Positions 59,756 through 64,000 of a stretch of DNA of 64,000 bases are shown in pieces. Position 1 is the stretch's first letter; the number at the start of each line of letters is the position of its first letter. Both the position numbers and the translations under genes were made by a program. The stretch lies in assembly GCA_009991955.1 (NCBI GenBank), contig JAACWS010000023.1, positions 1 to 64,000 of the forward strand, in the 5' to 3' direction. Under the pieces are notes generated by a model, which ran no database searches, was not told the origin of the DNA, and saw only the letters and a program-made list of their open reading frames with translations. The DNA comes from Spirochaetales bacterium (lineage in GTDB: Bacteria; Spirochaetota; Spirochaetia; DSM-27196; Salinispiraceae).

Positions 59756-62374
59756 ATGGCAAAAAAGAAATCAGATCCTTTTCAAACCTTTCGTGAAGAA
59801 ACAAATGAACTTCTAGAAGAACTAGAACAGAACCTCATACATCTCGAGGATGATCCGGAGAACAACGACTACATAAACAGTGCATTCCGGTGTCTTCATA
59901 CTATAAAGGGGAGTGGGACTATGTTTGGGTTTGAAGTTCTTGTGAGCTTTACCCATAAGCTCGAGTCTATCTTTGATGCCCTACGAAGTGATGAATTGAA
60001 AATAGACTCGACCCTTGTAACTCTCACTTTGAAAGCAAGAGATATAATAGCTTCTTTAGTGACCCATGAACCACCTGATTCGTCTTTATTACTAGTTCAG
60101 CAACTTCAGGATGAGTTTAGCCCCTATCTAACAACGACGTCGAGCCCCCCTAAGAGGACTCAAAAAGAAAAGTTCTTAGACTTCGGACCCCTCGAAAGCC
60201 CCGAGACCCTTATAGAAAGAGCGTATCGAATTCAGTTTCGACCAAAAGAGGATCTTTTTAAAATAGGTACCAACCCACTCCTTTTATTAAAGGAGCTTAA
60301 AGACATGGGGGAAACGGTTCTCTTAGGTACTATCGATGCAATTCCCTCTCTTGATTCTTTTAATCCCGAGTCGTTTTACCTTTCGTGGGACATTCTTATT
60401 AAAACCTCTTACTCATTACCAGAAATTCAAGATGTGTTTCTCTTTATAGATGATGTGGGGGTTGTGACCATTGACCCCCTCGAAAATCATGAGGAAATCG
60501 AGGACCAAGGTGGCTATAAAAAGCTAGGTCAAATATTGTTAGATCGTGGACTAGTGGATAAAGAGGTTCTCGAAAACGCTATTGGGTCTCCAGGATACCT
60601 GGGTGAAATTCTCGTACAAATGGGTTTGGTTTCACCGACTCAGGTAGAATCGGCTTTGGCAGAACAGAATTTCGTAAGGCAAAATCTAAGACAAGTCCCA
60701 GCCGATGTCCTTGGTTCAACAATCAAAGTACGGACAGAAAAACTTGCCGAACTAGTTAATTTGGTTGGGGAATTCGTTTCTCTTCACGCACGAATAGGTC
60801 TCCATGCGGAGAGATCCAGTGACCAAGACCTACGATCGATGGGCGAGCAAATGGATGGCCTCGTACGACAGTTTCGGGACCTGTCAATAAGCATGCACAT
60901 GGTTCCCATAGGCATGCTCTTCTCCGGGTTCAGGAGGCTGGTCCGGGACGTTTCACAAGAGTTAGGAAAAGATGTGCAATTAATTTTGGAGGGCACCGAA
61001 ACCGAGCTCGATAAGACCATTACCGATGCTCTTAAAGATCCTCTGCTTCATCTAGTTCGCAATAGTCTCGATCATGGTATCGAAGCCCCAGAAATGAGAA
61101 AGACCTTCGGAAAAGATCCCCGAGGAACCTTAAAATTATCGGCGTACTATTCGGGTGCGAGTGTGATTCTGGAAATCCGGGACGATGGAAAAGGAATCGA
61201 TCCTGAATTCATTCGCCAAAAAGGAATAGAAAAAAAGATAGTCGATCCAAACCAAGGAATGAGCAAACAAGATATTTTTCAATTAATTTTTGCACCTGGA
61301 TTCTCCACTGCCGAAGCTACGACGAATATTTCCGGTCGGGGCGTGGGGATGGACGTAGTCAAACGGAATATAGAAAAATTGAATGGTTCGGTAAAAATTG
61401 ATTCGGAACTCGGACGTGGAACTTTAGTAACGCTGCGAATACCCCTAACTCTCGCGATTGTTGAGGGCCTATTGGCAAGAATTGGACCGACTCTTTACCT
61501 GGTAAACCTCAGTTATATTACCGAGTGCCTGGACTCGAATGCCATTACTATCGTGGATAAGGGTCTTATCGATTTTCGGGGGTCAATCATTCCTCTTCTC
61601 GACCTGAGGAACTATTTTGATACTCCCTCGGAAGAGGGAGATTCTTCCCAGGTTGTGGTAGTTACTATAGACGATCAGTCCATCGGTCTTCGAGTAAACC
61701 AGATTATGGATCCTTTTCAGTCTATCGTGAAGAGTCTTGGCCCTCTCTACGAAAATGCTGTGGGAGTTGGTGGCGCCATAATTCTTGGCGACGGAACTCC
61801 TGCCCTTATGCTCGATGTTGATCGATTGTTACAGCTCGTAGGAGAAAATCGTCTGGAGGAAGAAATGGTTCCATGGAAGGAGTCGACTTCTTCTGCTTCT
61901 ACGTTTTCTGAAGGATACCCCGAAGAACAGGTTCTTCAACCTTTAGAGGGACTTCTCTTTCGTATAGGACCAACGGTCTATGGAGTAGATATTAGGGAAG
62001 TAGAGGAAGTTATCGATGAGAACTCAATAGTGCCTATACCGAGAACTCCGGACTTTCTTTTAGGCATAATCAATCTCCGGGGTCGAATTATTCCAATTAT
62101 AGACCTCGCCCTTCGACTAGGCGTACCATCTAGTCCGGACACAGAAAGGACTCGCCTCGTGGTCCTTGGTGTCAGACTCGGCGACCTCGAACTCTCTTTT
62201 GCCTTGCGGGTCGATACTATCGAGGGAATAATCGACATACCTCGGCAGGATATTGAATCGCTTCCGCCCCGTGTAGGCCTTAGAAAGCTAAAGGGGATCC
62301 ACGGCCTGGTAAAAGCCCGGGAAGGAAAAGTTATTATCCTTTTAGACCCAACAAATCTTCTTCCAATCTCTTGA
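59756..62374 (+). CDS. cheA: chemotaxis histidine kinase CheA with two CheW-like domains
   Basis: 872 aa, longer than the usual 650-700. P1 Hpt with His48 in CLHTIKGSG; a CheY-binding-like region (FRPKEDLFKIGTNPLLLLKEL); a linker (QILLDRGLVDKEV); the P3 dimer helix (VRTEKLAELVNLVGEFVSLHARI); P4 ATPase (HLVRNSLDHGIEAPEMR, EIRDDGKGID, SGRGVGMDVVKRNIE); P5 CheW-like (about 580-680); and a second CheW-like domain at 725-872 (LEGLLFRIGPTVYGVDIREVEEVID, LLGIINLRGRIIPIIDL). The extra domain would replace a separate CheW, none of which is seen nearby. No receptor, CheR or CheB gene is in the window. Confidence 0.93.
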   Translation: MAKKKSDPFQTFREETNELLEELEQNLIHLEDDPENNDYINSAFRCLHTIKGSGTMFGFEVLVSFTHKLESIFDALRSDELKIDSTLVTLTLKARDIIASLVTHEPPDSSLLLVQQLQDEFSPYLTTTSSPPKRTQKEKFLDFGPLESPETLIERAYRIQFRPKEDLFKIGTNPLLLLKELKDMGETVLLGTIDAIPSLDSFNPESFYLSWDILIKTSYSLPEIQDVFLFIDDVGVVTIDPLENHEEIEDQGGYKKLGQILLDRGLVDKEVLENAIGSPGYLGEILVQMGLVSPTQVESALAEQNFVRQNLRQVPADVLGSTIKVRTEKLAELVNLVGEFVSLHARIGLHAERSSDQDLRSMGEQMDGLVRQFRDLSISMHMVPIGMLFSGFRRLVRDVSQELGKDVQLILEGTETELDKTITDALKDPLLHLVRNSLDHGIEAPEMRKTFGKDPRGTLKLSAYYSGASVILEIRDDGKGIDPEFIRQKGIEKKIVDPNQGMSKQDIFQLIFAPGFSTAEATTNISGRGVGMDVVKRNIEKLNGSVKIDSELGRGTLVTLRIPLTLAIVEGLLARIGPTLYLVNLSYITECLDSNAITIVDKGLIDFRGSIIPLLDLRNYFDTPSEEGDSSQVVVVTIDDQSIGLRVNQIMDPFQSIVKSLGPLYENAVGVGGAIILGDGTPALMLDVDRLLQLVGENRLEEEMVPWKESTSSASTFSEGYPEEQVLQPLEGLLFRIGPTVYGVDIREVEEVIDENSIVPIPRTPDFLLGIINLRGRIIPIIDLALRLGVPSSPDTERTRLVVLGVRLGDLELSFALRVDTIEGIIDIPRQDIESLPPRVGLRKLKGIHGLVKAREGKVIILLDPTNLLPIS

Positions 62375-62432
62375 CCAAGAAGATTGTTTATACGCACCTT
62401 AAGGGTATGAAAATTTCAAGGAGATGCTAACT

Positions 62433-63365
62433 GTGCCTTCTTTATCCCTTGGCCTTTCTCTTAGCCTTACATTTTTTGCTGGCTTGGTGAGTTTTGCTAG
62501 TCCTTGTGTGCTTCCTCTTGTACCCTCGTATCTTGGCTTTCTTGCAGCCGAAACGGGGAAGTTCCGGGGTTTCATTCGGACCCTTGGTTTTGTCCTCGGT
62601 TTTGTCATTGTTTTCGCCCTTCTCGGGCTGTTCTTTACCCAAGGCAGCCAAATGATTGGGTCTCAGAATCGTTGGATCCAATACGCCTCTGGGGGAATAG
62701 TCATACTATTTGCCCTCAACCTCTGGTTCAACTTTTTACCTTTCCTCAATTATGAACTAAAGGCTCATTTCACCCGTCGACCTGCAGGCTTTCTAGAAGC
62801 AGTGGTCGTTGGCATGGCTTTCGGAGCCGGTTGGACCCCTTGTATTGGGCCAATTTTATCTACAATATTGTTCTATGCTGCGGTGAGTGGGAATACGATT
62901 AACGGCCTCGGATACCTCGTCTTCTACGGCTTGGGTTTAGGAGTGCCCTTTCTCCTTTTAAGTCTCGGATTGGATACTTTTCGCCCGGCGCTGAACTGGA
63001 TGAAAGCCCGAGCACGGCAAGTCCAAATTGGAAGCGGTATCTTGCTAATGGCTTTTGGCCTATTGATTATCACCGGGCAAACTTTAGTTTTTTCCTCCTG
63101 GTTACCCTCCGCAGGCTACCGATTAGAAAGATGGAACGACTCAAATCCCTCTTTAGGCCAGACAATCGGTATTCTTTTTCCCACTCTCCTTCTTGTACTT
63201 CCAGGAATCATCCTTTTATTTGCCCGATACCAAAAATTACGTAAACTCTCGGTACCGGGGGCCATCATGTTAATTCTCTACCTAGTAATACTTTGGGGAG
63301 ATTTGAGTGGGCAATGGGACGTCTTGAAAGTCGCCGCTGCTTGGATGCAGTTTCAGGGAATTTAG
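62433..63365 (+). CDS. ccdA: CcdA/DsbD-family cytochrome c biogenesis transmembrane protein
   Basis: About 310 aa with six to eight membrane segments. The conserved cysteine motifs ASPCVLPLVPSYLGF and GAGWTPCIGPILS identify the family that moves electrons from cytoplasmic thioredoxin to the periplasm. An ATG at 62424 directly abuts AAGGAG (62418-62423) and is too close; GTG 62433 has a normal 9-base spacing and is preferred. The length exceeds the 230 aa of minimal CcdA because of two extra C-terminal segments. It is separated from cheA by about 58 bases. Confidence 0.85.
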   Translation: MPSLSLGLSLSLTFFAGLVSFASPCVLPLVPSYLGFLAAETGKFRGFIRTLGFVLGFVIVFALLGLFFTQGSQMIGSQNRWIQYASGGIVILFALNLWFNFLPFLNYELKAHFTRRPAGFLEAVVVGMAFGAGWTPCIGPILSTILFYAAVSGNTINGLGYLVFYGLGLGVPFLLLSLGLDTFRPALNWMKARARQVQIGSGILLMAFGLLIITGQTLVFSSWLPSAGYRLERWNDSNPSLGQTIGILFPTLLLVLPGIILLFARYQKLRKLSVPGAIMLILYLVILWGDLSGQWDVLKVAAAWMQFQGI

Positions 63366-63424
63366 TCCGAGATAACTTGACAGAATTTGGTCCCTTAGGG
63401 TAATGTATGGCTGTTATTGATCAT

Positions 63425-63497
63425 TCCCTTGTAGCTCAGTCGGTAGAGCGGGTGGCTGTTAACCACTAGGTCGGCAGTTCGAGTCTGTCCGGGGGAG
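63425..63497 (+). tRNA. tRNA-Asn (GTT)
   Basis: 73 nt cloverleaf: acceptor TCCCTTG with CGGGGGA (two G-T wobbles), D-arm GTAGCTCAGTCGGTAGAGC, anticodon arm GTGGCTGTTAACCAC with anticodon GTT, T-loop GGCAGTTCGAGTCTGTC, discriminator G. CCA is not encoded. Confidence 0.95.
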
Positions 63498-63506
63498 CAT
63501 AACACA

Positions 63507-63533
63507 AAGCACCAGTTTTTCTGGTGCTTTTTT
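63507..63533 (+). terminator. intrinsic terminator after tRNA-Asn
   Basis: AGCACCAG pairs with CTGGTGCT across a T-rich loop and runs into a T-tract, ten bases after the tRNA. Confidence 0.85.
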
Positions 63534-63573
63534 ATTTCCCTTCGAAAACTCGAATCTCCATTTGTGCAAATAT

Positions 63574-64000
63574 CTAGATACCTTCTCGGGTAAATACCTG
63601 TTTTATTTTTTCGTTTAATGACAGTTCGGTAGGAAAAAGATCCTCATTCTTGCAATGATACCTTACCAGAAGGTCTACAGTGCCCTTGCCAAGGGAGAGT
63701 ACCCCTACCATAGGTTCAGGATTTGTAAGCACTCGTTCATCGGACCCCAGGGCCTCTAGGGCGACTTCTTTGGCTCGTTCGATATTACCGGAGTACCCGA
63801 TGGCAAATACCAGATCTTTTCGACGGGTCGGATTTATTGAGTAGTTCACTATCGTAGCACCGTTCAAAACACTGTTTGGAATAATGACTCTCCGGTTGTC
63901 GACGGTATCGAGGGAGGTGTACATCATAGAAATTTCTACTACAGTTCCCGCATAACTTCCGGACTCTATAAAATCTCCTACTATGAAAGGATGAAAGAAG
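63574..64000 (-). CDS. MscS-type mechanosensitive channel, partial (3' part)
   Basis: The C-terminal 142 residues of a small-conductance mechanosensitive channel; the gene continues past the right edge. HPFIVGDFIESGSYAGTVVEI and TSLDTVDNRRVIIPNSVL are the beta-domain signature after TM3, and the C-terminal alpha/beta domain follows. The ATG at 63927 is internal, not the start. Confidence 0.88.
   Translation of the reverse strand, partial: FFHPFIVGDFIESGSYAGTVVEISMMYTSLDTVDNRRVIIPNSVLNGATIVNYSINPTRRKDLVFAIGYSGNIERAKEVALEALGSDERVLTNPEPMVGVLSLGKGTVDLLVRYHCKNEDLFPTELSLNEKIKQVFTREGI

Overview
The window is a bacterial chromosome segment of intermediate GC. It holds ordinary housekeeping and signalling genes at both ends and one large integrated mobile element in the middle (about 11.54-54.63 kb). 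There is no rRNA, so taxonomy rests on gene content only. The BMP-type nucleoside ABC operon, the CheA-CheW fusion with a stand-alone CheY, and the NifA-like activator beside amtB-glnK suggest a free-living spirochaete or similar bacterium. I hold that loosely.

Left chromosomal flank (1-11.5 kb): pyruvate kinase; a GAF/AAA+/Fis sigma-54 activator; an amtB-glnK ammonium operon behind a near-consensus -24/-12 promoter; an FGGY sugar kinase; and a divergent four-gene ABC operon (BMP-type binding protein, double ATPase, two permeases). The inverted repeat ACTAC-N6-GTAGT lies upstream of both the activator gene and the sigma-54 promoter, which gives a coherent nitrogen-control circuit. A probable small structured RNA with an 11-bp terminator hairpin closes the flank.

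Integrated element (11,538-54,630): bounded by a 21-bp direct repeat whose left copy is the 3' arm and T-tract of that terminator. Inside each end is a 26-bp direct repeat built on GTAGCCAGTTTT, probably integrase arm sites. In order it carries: integrase and an excisionase-like protein; a II/X-like replication protein; a RecA-fold ATPase and a D5-type primase-helicase; a transposase-derived DNA-binding protein; a RadC-like protein; a DUF2779 nuclease; a TPR protein; a divergent XRE regulator/PD-(D/E)XK pair; a WYL regulator; a Bet-Gam-like-SSB recombination operon ending in a PGN_0703-like nuclease; a seven-gene minus-strand anti-phage-type operon (HTH, DUF499 ATPase, DUF3780, DUF1156 methylase, PLD-SNF2 helicase, membrane HerA-like ATPase, GHKL ATPase with a C-terminal nuclease motif); ParA plus a ribbon-helix-helix partner; an orphan AbiEi with a wrecked AbiEii; an AAA ATPase; a full AbiEi-AbiEii pair; and McrB-McrC. 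I saw no relaxase or type IV secretion gene, so it looks like an integrative plasmid or phage-satellite-like defence island rather than a self-transmissible ICE.

Right chromosomal flank (54.66-64 kb): a PfkB-family kinase translationally coupled to a response-regulator ORF, which is the tail of an eroded hybrid histidine kinase; a chemotaxis-type cluster (REC-ATPase, CheY, STAS-like protein, CheA-CheW fusion); a CcdA-family membrane protein; tRNA-Asn(GTT); and the 3' part of a MscS-type channel running off the right edge.

The best candidate for an under-described system is the minus-strand operon at 29.7-43.4 kb, especially its last gene (GHKL plus nuclease) and the membrane anchor of its HerA-like ATPase.
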